Positions 45,026 through 53,962 of a stretch of DNA of 64,000 nt are shown here, piece by piece; position 1 is the first letter of the stretch; each line of letters opens with the position of its first letter. A model generated the notes under the pieces. The model saw only the letters and a list, made by a program, of their open reading frames with translations, did not search any database and had not been told where the DNA came from. The position numbers were made by a program, and so were the translations under genes. The DNA is from Pseudomonas alcaligenes (GTDB taxonomy: Bacteria > Pseudomonadota > Gammaproteobacteria > Pseudomonadales > Pseudomonadaceae): assembly GCF_014490745.1 (NCBI RefSeq), contig NZ_LZEU01000001.1, positions 2,941,501-3,005,500 on the forward strand. Reading direction: 5' to 3'.

Positions 45026-45700
45026 ATGAAACTGCTGATCGTCGAAGACGAACCCAAGACCGGCCACTACCTGCGCCAGGGTCTGAGCGAAGCCGGCTTC
45101 AGCGTCGAGCTGGCCCAGGATGGCCTGAGCGGCGAGCAGCTGGCGCTGAGCGGCGAGCACGACCTGCTGATCCTCGATGTGATGCTGCCCGGCCGTGATG
45201 GCTGGCAGATCCTGCGCAGCGTGCGTGCCGCCGGCCTGGGCATGCCGGTGCTGTTTCTCACCGCCCGCGACGCCATCGAGGATCGCGTGCGCGGCCTGGA
45301 GGCCGGCGCCGACGATTACCTGGTCAAGCCGTTCGCCTTCACCGAGCTGCTGGCCCGCGTGCGCAGCCTGCTACGGCGTAGCAATGGCGCACCGCAGGAC
45401 AGCACCCTGCAACTGGCCGATCTCAGCCTCGACCTGCTGCGCCGCCGCGCCGAGCGCGCCGGCCGGCGCATCGAACTGACCGCCAAGGAATTCGCCCTGC
45501 TCGAGCTGCTGCTGCGCCGCCAGGGCGAAGTGCTGCCCAAGTCGCTGATCGCCTCGCAGGTGTGGGACATGAATTTCGACAGCGACACCAACGTCATCGA
45601 AGTGGCCATCCGCCGCCTGCGCGCCAAGGTCGACGAAGGCTTCGCCCAGCCGCTGATCCACACCGTGCGCGGCATGGGCTACGTGCTGGAGGCGCGATGA
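45026..45700 (+). CDS. copR: Copper-responsive OmpR-family response regulator
   Basis: 224 aa. Receiver domain with [20 protein letters not shown], phospho-Asp51 in [13 protein letters not shown] and Lys in [10 protein letters not shown]. The C-terminal winged helix carries [35 protein letters not shown] and [11 protein letters not shown]. The sequence is typical of the CopR/CusR/CzcR heavy-metal group. Its stop overlaps the copS start (ATGA). It is divergent from the cupredoxin-copA-copB operon, which it presumably activates through the intergenic box. Confidence 0.94.
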   Translation: MKLLIVEDEPKTGHYLRQGLSEAGFSVELAQDGLSGEQLALSGEHDLLILDVMLPGRDGWQILRSVRAAGLGMPVLFLTARDAIEDRVRGLEAGADDYLVKPFAFTELLARVRSLLRRSNGAPQDSTLQLADLSLDLLRRRAERAGRRIELTAKEFALLELLLRRQGEVLPKSLIASQVWDMNFDSDTNVIEVAIRRLRAKVDEGFAQPLIHTVRGMGYVLEAR

Positions 45701-47040
45701 GGCACCTGTCGCTGCAGAACCGCATCGCCCTGCTGTTCGCCCTCTGCGCGGCCACGGTAGCGCTGCTGGCCGGCCTGCTGTTCAGCCAGGCCAGCGAGGC
45801 GCACTTCGTCGAGCTGGATCGCCAGCAGATGGAAGGCAAGCTGAGCCTGTTCGCCGAACTGCTGCGCGGCGTCGAGAGCCCGGCACAACTGGAGGTGCAG
45901 CGCCCGCAACTGCTCCAGGAGCTGCAACGCCACCCGGAACTGGCGCTACGCCTGACCGGCCCGGATGGCCAGCAGTGGTTCGCCAGCCTGCCGCAACTGG
46001 CCAGCCTGCCCGCCAGCAGCGAGCCCCTGTACCGCTGGCAACACGGGCATGTCGACTACCGCGTGCTGAGCCAGCCCCTGGCCCATGGCGGCCAGCTCAG
46101 CCTGCTGCTCGACATCAGTCACCACCAGCATTTCCTGCAGCGCATGCAGCGCCTGATCTGGCTCTGCGTCGGTCTCTCCGCGCTAGCCACCGCCCTGCTC
46201 GGCGCCTGGGTGGCACGCAGCGGCCTGCAGCCGCTGCGGCAGATGACCGGCGTGATCCGGCAGACCTCCGCCAGCTCGCTGACCAGCCGCCTGCCGCAAC
46301 AGGACATGCCCGCCGAACTGGCCGAGCTGGGCGAAGCCTTCAACGCCATGCTGACGCGTCTGGAAGATGCCTTTGCCCGCCTCTCGGCCTTTTCCGCCGA
46401 CATTGCCCACGAGCTGCGCACGCCGCTATCCAACCTGCTGACCCAGACCCAGGTGATCCTCAGCCAGCCCAGGCCCCTGGAGGACTACCAGGAGGCCCTG
46501 CACTCAAACCTGGAGGAGCTGCAGCACCTGGCGCAGATGGTCGGTGACATGCTCCTGCTGGCCAAGGCCGACAACGGCCTGCTGCAGACCCGCCGCGAGC
46601 CGCTGCAACTGAACCACGAGCTGGCCACCCTGGCCGAGTACTTTGCCCCGCTGGCCGAGGAAGCGGCGGTGCATCTCCAGGTCAGCGGCGACGCCCGCCT
46701 GGTCGCCGACCGTGCCCTGCTACGGCGCGCCCTGAGCAACCTGCTCGACAACGCCCTGCGCTTCACCCCCGCGGGGGGAGAACTGCGCCTGCATGCAACG
46801 GCAACCGAGCACCGGGTCTATATCGAGGTGGCCAACCAGGGCCCGGCCATTACCGAGGAACAGCGCGAGCGCCTGTTCGACCGCTTCTACCGCGCCGACC
46901 CGGCACGCCGCGAAGGCGGTGCCGAGCACGCCGGACTGGGACTGGCCATCACCCGCTCCATCGTCCTGGCCCACGAGGGCAGTATTCGCTGCGAGTCGGC
47001 GGCGGGCTGGACGCGCTTTATCCTGGAGTTTCCGAGCTAG
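45697..47040 (+). CDS. copS: Copper sensor histidine kinase
   Basis: A 447-aa heavy-metal sensor kinase. Membrane segment one ([20 protein letters not shown]) and two ([20 protein letters not shown], about 150-170) bracket a periplasmic sensor of about 120 residues with a His-containing region. A HAMP linker precedes HisKA with H238 in [16 protein letters not shown]. The ATPase domain shows [14 protein letters not shown] (N box), [13 protein letters not shown] and GLGLAITRS. It works with CopR. It is convergent with a hypothetical lipoprotein gene whose stop is only 4 bp away. Confidence 0.94.
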   Translation: MRHLSLQNRIALLFALCAATVALLAGLLFSQASEAHFVELDRQQMEGKLSLFAELLRGVESPAQLEVQRPQLLQELQRHPELALRLTGPDGQQWFASLPQLASLPASSEPLYRWQHGHVDYRVLSQPLAHGGQLSLLLDISHHQHFLQRMQRLIWLCVGLSALATALLGAWVARSGLQPLRQMTGVIRQTSASSLTSRLPQQDMPAELAELGEAFNAMLTRLEDAFARLSAFSADIAHELRTPLSNLLTQTQVILSQPRPLEDYQEALHSNLEELQHLAQMVGDMLLLAKADNGLLQTRREPLQLNHELATLAEYFAPLAEEAAVHLQVSGDARLVADRALLRRALSNLLDNALRFTPAGGELRLHATATEHRVYIEVANQGPAITEEQRERLFDRFYRADPARREGGAEHAGLGLAITRSIVLAHEGSIRCESAAGWTRFILEFPS

Positions 47041-47044
47041 CCGG

Positions 47045-47974
47045 CTAAGGCGCCGCGCAAGCGGCCGTCAGCTGCAGCGGCGCACTGGGCAGGCTACCGC
47101 TGACATGGCTGGCGGTGCACTGCACCGGCGGCAAGGTACGCAGGAAATCGGGATCAGGCTGGGCCTGGATCACCCCCACCAGCGGCAGATCCACGTTGAT
47201 GGTCTCGCGGGCTGCCAGGCGCAACGGGCTACCGTTGAGACTGCCAACCACCGCGTAGCTGTTGGGGTTGTGGATGCTGACCAGATGAATGGTGGATGAG
47301 GCACCGGCGAACAGATCCTCCAGCCGCGTGCCGCCCCAGTTGCGAGTGCCGCCCAGGCACTCATAGGCATTGGCGGCGATACGCCGGAAGTCTCTGGACA
47401 CCACCTCGACGCGCGCATCCAGGTCGACCCGGCCGATAGCGCCGTCGACCCCGGCGCGCTGCCCTTCGGCATCGATCACGTCACCGCGAAAGGCAATGGC
47501 GCTGCTCTCGTTGATCACGAAACTACGCTCGCCACGGTGCAAGGTGATCTCGCTGGCATCGGCCAACGGCGGATCGGGTTCGGGAGTGATCTCGATACGC
47601 GCGTTGAGATTGGGTTCGCAGCCCTGATTGCTGGGCGAAGCACACTCGGCCTGCCGGCGACGCATGCCGGTAACCGCCGAACAGTTGTTGCAGAAGTTAT
47701 CCAGGCAGATCGCGCCAGCCCCCGCCGCCGAACACCCGGCGCTGCTCTCACAGCGCTGCAACGTCGGGGTATTGCCATTGCCAAAGGCACAGAAGGCCGG
47801 GTTGCGTGGCCTGTGGGTGTCCCAGGCGATAGTCACCGTATCGCCGGCACAGGCCAGGCTGGGGGTGGCACTCAGGCTGCCACCCGGCATGGCGGCAATT
47901 ACCGAGCGATCCAGGGTGCAAGCGGAAATGACGGAGAACGACAGAAGCAATGGAACCAGCCAGCGCGCGGTCAT
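47045..47974 (-). CDS. Cysteine-rich predicted lipoprotein (309 aa)
   Basis: Signal with lipobox (LVPLLLSFSVISAC) and Cys near residue 19. The N-terminal third of the mature part holds many cysteines (CAGDTV, FCAFGNG, RCESSAGCSAAGAGAIC, FCNNCSA, ECASPSNQGC), suggesting a disulphide-knotted region. The remaining 200 residues look like beta-rich domains (FVINESSAIAFRGDVID). No family recognised. No ribosome site stronger than GGAG. A downstream hairpin at 48025-48044 lies upstream of its start. Convergent with copS; may not be copper related. Confidence 0.75.
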   Translation of the reverse strand: MTARWLVPLLLSFSVISACTLDRSVIAAMPGGSLSATPSLACAGDTVTIAWDTHRPRNPAFCAFGNGNTPTLQRCESSAGCSAAGAGAICLDNFCNNCSAVTGMRRRQAECASPSNQGCEPNLNARIEITPEPDPPLADASEITLHRGERSFVINESSAIAFRGDVIDAEGQRAGVDGAIGRVDLDARVEVVSRDFRRIAANAYECLGGTRNWGGTRLEDLFAGASSTIHLVSIHNPNSYAVVGSLNGSPLRLAARETINVDLPLVGVIQAQPDPDFLRTLPPVQCTASHVSGSLPSAPLQLTAACAAP

Positions 47975-48060
47975 GACGGAGCCTCCCTGCAGACGATGCC
48001 TCCTTTAGGCATAGCCCCTGTCGCCACGCCGGCAAACCGGCGTGACCAACGGCGTAGCAG

Positions 48061-48327
48061 TCAGGCCCGCAGCTGCCCCGCCTGCAGCCCCTGCTCCTGC
48101 ATCAGGTAGGCGGCAAAGGCGCTGGACAGCCGGTCGATCTCGGCAAAGGACAGATCGGCATGCAGGCCGTTGGGCAGCACCTGGGTGAAGGCTGGCGCAG
48201 CGGCGAAACGTTGCGCAGCTTCTCGGGCGCAATCCGCGAGGCTGGCTGACAACCACGCGGTGTCGATCCGGTAACCCTGCAGATGCGCTGGATAGTGCTG
48301 TTCCCAACGGCGGGTAGTCATCGCCAT
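48061..48327 (-). pseudogene. N-terminal stub of a long-chain acyl-CoA ligase (FadD-like)
   Basis: 88 codons that match the beginning of AMP-forming fatty-acyl-CoA ligases: YPAHLQGYRIDTAW, SLADCAREAAQRFAAAPAFT, DLSFAEIDRLSSAFAAYLMQ, then LQAG. There, a full protein would continue with about 470 more residues (DRVAVQLPN and the AMP-binding core), but a stop follows after QLRA. Nothing of the rest is found downstream; the lipoprotein gene begins 87 bp on. A 3' deletion is the simplest reading. It is last in the minus-strand series with the reductase, FAD enzyme and crotonase. Confidence 0.78.
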
Positions 48328-48383
48328 TCTCGTTGTCTTGTTATTGGCGGCTGCGAGCGGCAGGTGGCACCGCTCGCGCCGGC

Positions 48384-49547
48384 TTACAGCAGGACTTCGA
48401 TATCCCCGGTGGGGAACGCCACGCAGGAATAGATCCAGCCGAAGTCGCGGTCGGACTTGCGCAGGTGCGCTTCCTGCGGATTGAACACCGGGCCGGATAG
48501 CAGCTTGACCCGGCACAGGCTGCATTCGCCCGAGCGGCAGGCGTTCTCGGCAAAATAGCCGTTGCGCTCCAGGGCGTTGAGCAAGGGTTCGCCGACGCGG
48601 CTGCGGAAGCTGCCACGGCCCTGCACGGTGATCTGCACTTCGTCTTCCAGGCTCACGCCCGCGGGCCAGCCATCCTGTTCGTGCGGCGCCTTGGGCGCAC
48701 CGTTGGCCTCGACGCGGATGCGCCGGCGCACCACGCCCAGCTCGGTCAGCAGCGCCACGCAGCTGTCGTTGAACGGCGTCGGGCCGCAGATGTAGAACAT
48801 CTGGTTGCCGATCTCGCCCAGCAGCTCCTGCAGCATGGCGCGGTTCAGGCGGCCGCTGCGACCGCTGTAGCCAGCCGGCGGACGCGAGATCACTTCGCTC
48901 AGGGTGAAGTTGGCATGCTGGCTGGCCAGCTCGCGCAGCTCGTCGGCGAAGATCACATCGTCGACATGGCTGTTCAGGTAGACCATGTGCAGGCGCTGCG
49001 GCAGCTGGCGATCAAGAATGTTCAGCAGAATGCTGCGCGCCGGCGCCGCGCCCGAGCCGCCGGCGAGGAACACCAGGTCGTCGCCGTGAAACAGCGGGTT
49101 GTGGTGGAAGGTGCCCATCGGCCCGGAACTGGTGAGGCGCTGCCCCACGGCCACCCGGTCGAGCAGATAGCTGGAGACGAAGCCGCCCTTGGCCCGCTTC
49201 ACCGTCAGGTCGTAGTGCATGCGCTGCGAGGGCGAAGAGGACATGGCATAGGGCCGCGCCGTCTGTACGCCGTCGATGTCGACGAACAGGTTGATGTACT
49301 GCCCGGCCTGGAACGGCGGCAGCGCCTGGCCGTCGACCGCCACCAGGCGCAGGGTCTTGGTGCTCGGGGTGTCCTCGATGATCTCGGCGACCTGCAGTGC
49401 CAGGCGCTTGGGGTGCAGCTGCACCACGGTGCTGCCCACCTCGCCACGTACTTCATAGAAGTCGCTACCGCTCTGTTCCAGCGCCAGCTTGGCGGCGACA
49501 GCGTCGGAAAAGCCGGCAATCAGGTTCAACGCATTCTGCTCAGACAT
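48384..49547 (-). CDS. [2Fe-2S] flavin reductase with C-terminal plant-type ferredoxin domain
   Basis: A 387-aa hybrid oxidoreductase. FAD-binding beta-barrel with RPYAMSSSPSQRMHYDLTVK, an NAD-binding domain (LVFLAGGSGAAPARSILLNI, then MFYICGPTPFND) and a ferredoxin domain at about 310-387 whose ligands are in CRSGECSLC and a last Cys in YSCVAFP. It passes electrons from NAD(P)H to a partner oxygenase or desaturase. It overlaps the CrtI-like FAD gene by 8 bp, so that enzyme is the natural partner. An intact terminal oxidase is not nearby. Confidence 0.9.
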   Translation of the reverse strand: MSEQNALNLIAGFSDAVAAKLALEQSGSDFYEVRGEVGSTVVQLHPKRLALQVAEIIEDTPSTKTLRLVAVDGQALPPFQAGQYINLFVDIDGVQTARPYAMSSSPSQRMHYDLTVKRAKGGFVSSYLLDRVAVGQRLTSSGPMGTFHHNPLFHGDDLVFLAGGSGAAPARSILLNILDRQLPQRLHMVYLNSHVDDVIFADELRELASQHANFTLSEVISRPPAGYSGRSGRLNRAMLQELLGEIGNQMFYICGPTPFNDSCVALLTELGVVRRRIRVEANGAPKAPHEQDGWPAGVSLEDEVQITVQGRGSFRSRVGEPLLNALERNGYFAENACRSGECSLCRVKLLSGPVFNPQEAHLRKSDRDFGWIYSCVAFPTGDIEVLL

Positions 49548-51063
49548 GCTCCACCTCTTTGGTCTTCAGTTGCTTGAGCACGGCGCGGGCGGTCGATTCG
49601 CCGGCCATGTAGGTCGGCTGGAAACCGCCCATGGATGTCCAGGAACCGGCCATGTACAGGCCCGGCACGGCGTCCAGGCGCTCACGCAGCAGCGCCGAGT
49701 CCTGCGCGCTCTGCTGGAAGCCGTAGATGGCGCCGCCCGGCGTGTTGAGGTAGCGCATCATGGTCAGCGGCGTGGCCACCTCGACCTCCTCGATGTGCTG
49801 GCGCACCTTGGGGTAGACCTTCTCGATCACCGCGATCAGCTTCTCGGCGAACTCGTACTTGGTCTGCGCATAGCGCTCCGGCGTCACCGACTTCCACACA
49901 TCGCCGTACTGCAGGCAGACCAGTACCACCTGGCTCTTGCCCGCCGGCGCGGCGCTCGGGTCTTCCAGGTTGTAGCAGGTGAGCATGCCGCCCAGCGGCG
50001 GCTCGAAGCTGCCCATGCGCGCGTGGATCTGCTCCTCGTCGAGGGTCTCGTAGATGAAGCTGGAGGCGGTAGTCACCCCCAGTTCCTGCGGCGTGCAATC
50101 CAGGCCGAGGTAGATGACGAAGGCCGAGGTACCCATGCGCCGCGACTTGAAGTCCTGCTGGATCTTCAGCGGCGGCCGCTCGAGATCGAGCAGTTCGTTG
50201 AAGGTGATCAACGGGCTGGCGTTGGACACCACCGCGTCACAGCTGACCCGCTCGCCACCCTCCAGGCTGACGCCACAGACGCGCCCGTCCTCGGTGTGGA
50301 TCTGCTCCACGCCGCAGTTGAAACGCACCTCGCCGCCCGCCTCGAGGAAGGACTCCACCAGCGCCGTCGACATGGCCTGGGAGCCGCCCTTGATGTGCCA
50401 GGGTTTGAACACCGCATAGGCGTAGAGCATGGTGGCCAGGTCGGCGAACGGCAGCATGCTCGGCGCCACCCCGAGGTAGAGCCAGTAGGTGGCGAGGATG
50501 TTCTTCAGCTTGGCGTCGCTGAAGAACTCGTCGAGCACCTCGCGGGCCGGGCGGAAGCCGTACTGCACGTAGTACGGACACAGCGACTTGAGCATGGCCT
50601 CGCTGTTGGCGCGCGAGGCCTGCGGCAGGGTCATGAAGCTTTCCAGGGTGACCTTCTCGCAGACCAGCATGAAGCGCTCGATGGCCTCGCTTTCGGCCGG
50701 ATACATGTCCTGCAGCAGGCGGCGGATGCCCGACCAGCTGGCCGGCAGGGTGACGTCCAGCTCGCCGGGCACCACCAGGCGATACAGCGCGTGCTCCTGG
50801 ATGAACTCGACCTTGTCCAGCACCCCCAGCTTGTCGAAGAACTTGCGCATCACGAACGGCTTGTCCTCGGTGCCCAGGCCGCTGAGCTGATGCAGCGCGA
50901 CCTCGAACTCGAAGTTGCCGCGCACGAAGGACGTGGCGCAGCCACCCGGGATGTTGTGGCGCTCGACCAGCAGGGTGCGGCTACCGCCGCGCTGCAGTGC
51001 AGTCGCGGCGGTCAGCCCGGCGTTGCCGGCACCGATCACCACGGCGTCGTAATGGGTCATCAC
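49540..51063 (-). CDS. CrtI/retinol-saturase-like FAD-dependent oxidoreductase
   Basis: 507 aa. The dinucleotide-binding site is YDAVVIGAGNAGLTAATAL near the start, followed by NIPGGCATSF. The C-terminal FAD motif is GLYMAGSWTSMGG. The layout matches phytoene desaturases, carotenoid isomerases and retinol saturases. In this TetR-linked set with crotonase, reductase and an acyl-CoA ligase stub, a lipid or polyene substrate seems more likely than carotenoid, but that is inference. Start at ATG 51063 or the next codon. A CTTATC-N3-GATAAG palindrome lies 10 bp upstream. Confidence 0.85.
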   Translation of the reverse strand: MMTHYDAVVIGAGNAGLTAATALQRGGSRTLLVERHNIPGGCATSFVRGNFEFEVALHQLSGLGTEDKPFVMRKFFDKLGVLDKVEFIQEHALYRLVVPGELDVTLPASWSGIRRLLQDMYPAESEAIERFMLVCEKVTLESFMTLPQASRANSEAMLKSLCPYYVQYGFRPAREVLDEFFSDAKLKNILATYWLYLGVAPSMLPFADLATMLYAYAVFKPWHIKGGSQAMSTALVESFLEAGGEVRFNCGVEQIHTEDGRVCGVSLEGGERVSCDAVVSNASPLITFNELLDLERPPLKIQQDFKSRRMGTSAFVIYLGLDCTPQELGVTTASSFIYETLDEEQIHARMGSFEPPLGGMLTCYNLEDPSAAPAGKSQVVLVCLQYGDVWKSVTPERYAQTKYEFAEKLIAVIEKVYPKVRQHIEEVEVATPLTMMRYLNTPGGAIYGFQQSAQDSALLRERLDAVPGLYMAGSWTSMGGFQPTYMAGESTARAVLKQLKTKEVEHV

Positions 51064-51073
51064 TCACCTCAAA

Positions 51074-51088
51074 CTTATCAACGATAAG
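51074..51088. promoter_or_regulatory. Palindrome CTTATC-AAC-GATAAG
   Basis: A perfect 6-bp dyad with a 3-bp centre, 10 bp upstream of the CrtI-like gene and 20 bp after the crotonase stop. It resembles, in part, the GATCTTAGC half-sites at 51968-52024, and may be a weaker site of the same regulator. Confidence 0.5.
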
Positions 51089-51107
51089 ATCTGGTTAAAA
51101 AAATGCC

Positions 51108-51944
51108 TCAGAAGGTTTCCTGCAGCTCGATCAGGTCGGCGAACTGCGCCGGCGTCCCGCTCATCCGCGCGCCGACCGAGCGCAGGATGTCCTGGCCGCT
51201 GAGGATGGCGCTCTGCAGCAGCACGGTGTGTTGCAGGGATTCGTAGACACCGTGATCACGGCTGTAGAGCATCGCGCGCTTGATGCCGTTGATCGCCACC
51301 GGCGGGCGCTCGGCGATCTTGCGCGCGGCGGCAAACGCGCCGGCCAGCAGCTCCTCGGGCGTGGCGAAAACCTTGGCCAGCAGGCCCAGGCGGTAGGCTT
51401 CGGCGGCATCCAGGCTGTCACCGGTCAGCGCCAGGTAGCGCGCTACGCCGGCCGGAATCAGCCGCGGCAGGCGTTGCAGCACACCGAGGTCGGCCATCAT
51501 GCCGACATTGGTTTCCTCGATGCGGAACTTGGCCGCCTCGCTGGCGAAGCACAGGTCGCAGGCGGCGATCAGGTCGAAGCCGCCGCCGATGCAGGCGCCC
51601 TGCACCGCCGCGATGACCGGGAAGCGCGCCCGCTCCAGGGCATTCAGCGCGCCCTGCATGCGCTCCAGGTTGACCTGCAGCACCTCGCGCTCTTCCGGGC
51701 TCTTGGCGTGGAATTCCTTGGCCGTGGAAAACATCTGCATGTCCAGACCGCCGCAGAACACCTTGCCTTGCGCCGAGATGACCATGGCCCGCACCTGGCC
51801 CGAACGGCTCAGCTGCTCGACCGCCTCCGGCAGTTCGCTCCAGAAGGCCCGTGTCAGGCTGTTGGCCTTGTCGGGACGGTTGAGTTGCAGGTGGGCGATA
51901 CCGTTGTCGACGCTGACCGCGAAACACTCATAGGTTGAAGCCAT
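51108..51944 (-). CDS. Crotonase-family enoyl-CoA hydratase/isomerase
   Basis: 278 aa. MVISAQGKVFCGGLDMQMF is the first oxyanion-hole loop, and PVIAAVQGACIGGGFDLIAACDLC with the following EASEAAKFRIEETNVGMMADLG-type region carries the family acidic residues. The pattern E...D near the active site resembles dienoyl-CoA isomerases. It is the first gene after the TetR operator, followed by the FAD enzyme and reductase on the same strand. It probably acts on the same acyl-CoA pathway. Confidence 0.9.
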   Translation of the reverse strand: MASTYECFAVSVDNGIAHLQLNRPDKANSLTRAFWSELPEAVEQLSRSGQVRAMVISAQGKVFCGGLDMQMFSTAKEFHAKSPEEREVLQVNLERMQGALNALERARFPVIAAVQGACIGGGFDLIAACDLCFASEAAKFRIEETNVGMMADLGVLQRLPRLIPAGVARYLALTGDSLDAAEAYRLGLLAKVFATPEELLAGAFAAARKIAERPPVAINGIKRAMLYSRDHGVYESLQHTVLLQSAILSGQDILRSVGARMSGTPAQFADLIELQETF

Positions 51945-51967
51945 GGAAGCACCTCATGGGTTGAATG

Positions 51968-52024
51968 TTAGCGATGCTAAGATCTTAATCTTAGCACCGT
52001 CAAGATATTTCCGAATGCTAAGAT
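51968..52024. promoter_or_regulatory. Multiple GCTAAGATC half-sites: TetR operator
   Basis: TTAGC-GAT-GCTAA (51968-51980) overlaps TGCTAAGAT-CTTA-ATCTTAGCA (51975-51996), a perfect 9-bp dyad; a third TGCTAAGAT is at 52016-52024. They lie between the divergent crotonase and tetR genes, so the TetR protein probably represses both. Confidence 0.75.
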
Positions 52025-52064
52025 CGCAGCGCCCGACACCTACGCAATCAAGGCCCTCCCCCGC

Positions 52065-52694
52065 ATGAGCAAGACACCCCAGCGCGCCCGCGATACCTAC
52101 CACGTAGGCAACCTCGCCCCGCAACTGCTCGAGGCCGCGCGGCAAATGCTCGAGGAAGTGGGGCCGACCAAACTGTCGCTGCGCGCCGTGTCGGAACGGG
52201 TCGGGGTGAGTTCGACGGCCGCCTATCACCACTACGCCAACCGCGCCGAACTGGTCGGCCAGCTGGCAGCCCAGGGCTTTCGCGAGCTGGGTGTGGCACT
52301 GCGCAAGGAAGATCAGGGCAACGCCGGCCTGCAGAAGCTGCGGGATGCCAGCCTGGCCTACTTCAGCTTCGCCCGCGCCAACCCGGCGCTGTACCAGCTG
52401 ATGTTCGGCCCGGAACTAGGCGGCAACGAGATGCCCCTGGAATACCGCGAAGCCCGCGACGAAGCCTTCGGCGAGCTCAGGCGCATCATCGCCGAGATAC
52501 TCGGCCAGCCAATGGACAGCGCCGACGTCCGCCGCGCCGCATTGGCGGGCTGGTCCTACACCCACGGCCTGGCCTCGCTGGTGATTCACGGCGTACTGCA
52601 GTTCCCCGCCGGCACCAGCGACGCGCGCTTCGTCGACAACACCCTGCAAGGTTTCGCGCACCTGTTCGACGCCGGCGGCAGGGCCGGCGTCTGA
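52065..52694 (+). CDS. TetR-family repressor
   Basis: 209 aa. The N-terminal HTH is LLEAARQMLEEVGPTKLSLR, then ERVGVSSTAAYHHYANRAEL, a standard TetR pattern. The C-terminal ligand domain contains WSYTHGLASLVIHGVLQF, the WHG-type motif of the TetR_C_33 group. Divergent from the crotonase gene, with a palindromic operator in between. It probably senses an acyl-CoA or similar lipid, as in related regulators. Confidence 0.92.
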   Translation: MSKTPQRARDTYHVGNLAPQLLEAARQMLEEVGPTKLSLRAVSERVGVSSTAAYHHYANRAELVGQLAAQGFRELGVALRKEDQGNAGLQKLRDASLAYFSFARANPALYQLMFGPELGGNEMPLEYREARDEAFGELRRIIAEILGQPMDSADVRRAALAGWSYTHGLASLVIHGVLQFPAGTSDARFVDNTLQGFAHLFDAGGRAGV

Positions 52695-52788
52695 GCCGCC
52701 AAGGCAGCACAACCCATCACCCTGCACTCTTTCCGCGCCGCCCGCCCACGCTAAGCCAGCAGAAGAGCGTGAGCCCGAATATCCGCGC

Positions 52789-52820
52789 TTGACATTAAAC
52801 TTAACTTTAACGTTACGGTT
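52789..52820 (+). promoter_or_regulatory. Candidate promoter of the acetoacetate decarboxylase-like gene
   Basis: TTGACA (52789-52794) is followed by an AT-rich stretch with TTAAC and GTTA repeats (TAAC-TTTAAC-GTTA, an interrupted dyad) and then GTTACG. The long spacer and dyad recall MerR-type promoters, but no such regulator is adjacent. About 90 bp lie between it and the start codon. Confidence 0.4.
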
Positions 52821-52911
52821 TCTCTGCCCGGTTCGCCAAGCCCTCGCCTGGCGGCCGCACACGCAGGTTCTGTCGGCGAGAACCTCACCCTGACGCGGAG
52901 AACGAACAGAC

Positions 52912-53907
52912 ATGAAACACCGAAACAAGGCCGTACTGGCAGGCGTCTTCCTGAGTACCGTTGCGCTTTGCTCATGGGCTGCAGCAGCGCCCGCCCCCAT
53001 GGCGACCACCAGCATCGCCGGCCATGAGGTGCCCGTGACGGCCGGCGGCCTGTACGACCGCTACCACTCCAACCCGCCGCTCAGCGTGATTGCCGCCGAA
53101 GCGCCGGACATCGACCTGTCATGGTTCAAGGAACTGAAGAAGACCAGGGTGGATATGGGCTTCGAGTCCTACTCGCCCAACTTCTACTACAGGAACAGCC
53201 GGGTCACGGCGGTGTTCACCGCGGATCTGGACAGGCTCAAGGCGCTGATGCCGGCCGAGGTGCTGCAGCAGGTGCAGCCGCTGCAGGTCTGGCCCGGCCG
53301 AGGCCTGGTCGCCCTCACCGCCTACTCCTACCACTACTGCGACAACGACAGTTACAACGAGATCGCCCTGTCGATCATCACCAGCAAGCCGGGCAGCTCC
53401 AACCTGGGGCCCATCAGCCTGGTGGGCCAGTCGCTGTCTCACGATTTCTGGGGCTACGTGCTCAAGCTCCCGGTCAACACGGAGCTCGCCCGGGTACGCG
53501 GCGTGGTCGGCTACAACCTGCCCAAGTGGCTGACCGCCATCAACTACCGGGAAACCGACAAGTCGGTGGTCTACGAGATCATCGACAGCCAGACCGGCAA
53601 GGTCGACGTCACCCTGGAGACGGAGAAACTGGACGATCTGTCCGACGAGGTCGAGCTGACCACCAACAGCTTCACCAACATCGCCCACAACGGCGAGCTG
53701 AGCTACGGCTACGCGGTTTCCCGCCAGCAGAGCCATGCCTCCAGCACCAGCGCGGAGTCGGTCAATCTCGGCCTGAGCGACGGCAGCCTGTCGACCTACA
53801 TCAAGTCCCTGCAGCTGGGCCGGCTGATGAAGTACGAATACGTGCCGGAGTTCCAGAGCGCCCTGTACGCCCCGGCGCCCCTGCGCACGATCCTGGCCGC
53901 AGACTGA
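52912..53907 (+). CDS. Secreted acetoacetate decarboxylase-like protein
   Basis: 331 aa. Sec signal peptide ending SWAAAAPAP. The body resembles the acetoacetate decarboxylase fold in VTAVFTADLDRLKALMPAEV, GLVALTAYSYHYCDND and NEIALSI, but I do not see the catalytic Lys pair with confidence. A periplasmic version of this family is unusual. A GGAGAA ribosome site precedes the ATG. Monocistronic, with a long dyad after the stop. Function not established. Confidence 0.65.
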   Translation: MKHRNKAVLAGVFLSTVALCSWAAAAPAPMATTSIAGHEVPVTAGGLYDRYHSNPPLSVIAAEAPDIDLSWFKELKKTRVDMGFESYSPNFYYRNSRVTAVFTADLDRLKALMPAEVLQQVQPLQVWPGRGLVALTAYSYHYCDNDSYNEIALSIITSKPGSSNLGPISLVGQSLSHDFWGYVLKLPVNTELARVRGVVGYNLPKWLTAINYRETDKSVVYEIIDSQTGKVDVTLETEKLDDLSDEVELTTNSFTNIAHNGELSYGYAVSRQQSHASSTSAESVNLGLSDGSLSTYIKSLQLGRLMKYEYVPEFQSALYAPAPLRTILAAD

Positions 53908-53915
53908 AGCGCGGC

Positions 53916-53956
53916 ATGCAAGAGAGCCAGGGATCTGCGTCCTGGCGCTCTTGCAT
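53916..53956. terminator. Long inverted repeat between convergent genes
   Basis: ATGCAAGAG and AGCCAGGGA on the left pair with TCCTGG and GCTCTTGCAT on the right around a 6-base loop, with one-base bulge. No T-run follows, so termination is inferred from its position between convergent stops. Confidence 0.65.
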
Positions 53957-53962
53957 GATCGT

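Noticed and set aside
48025..48044. Perfect CACGCCGG-CAAA-CCGGCGTG hairpin as a terminator
   Set aside because: No T-run follows on either strand. It may be a deletion scar or stabilising hairpin, but a terminator is not supported.
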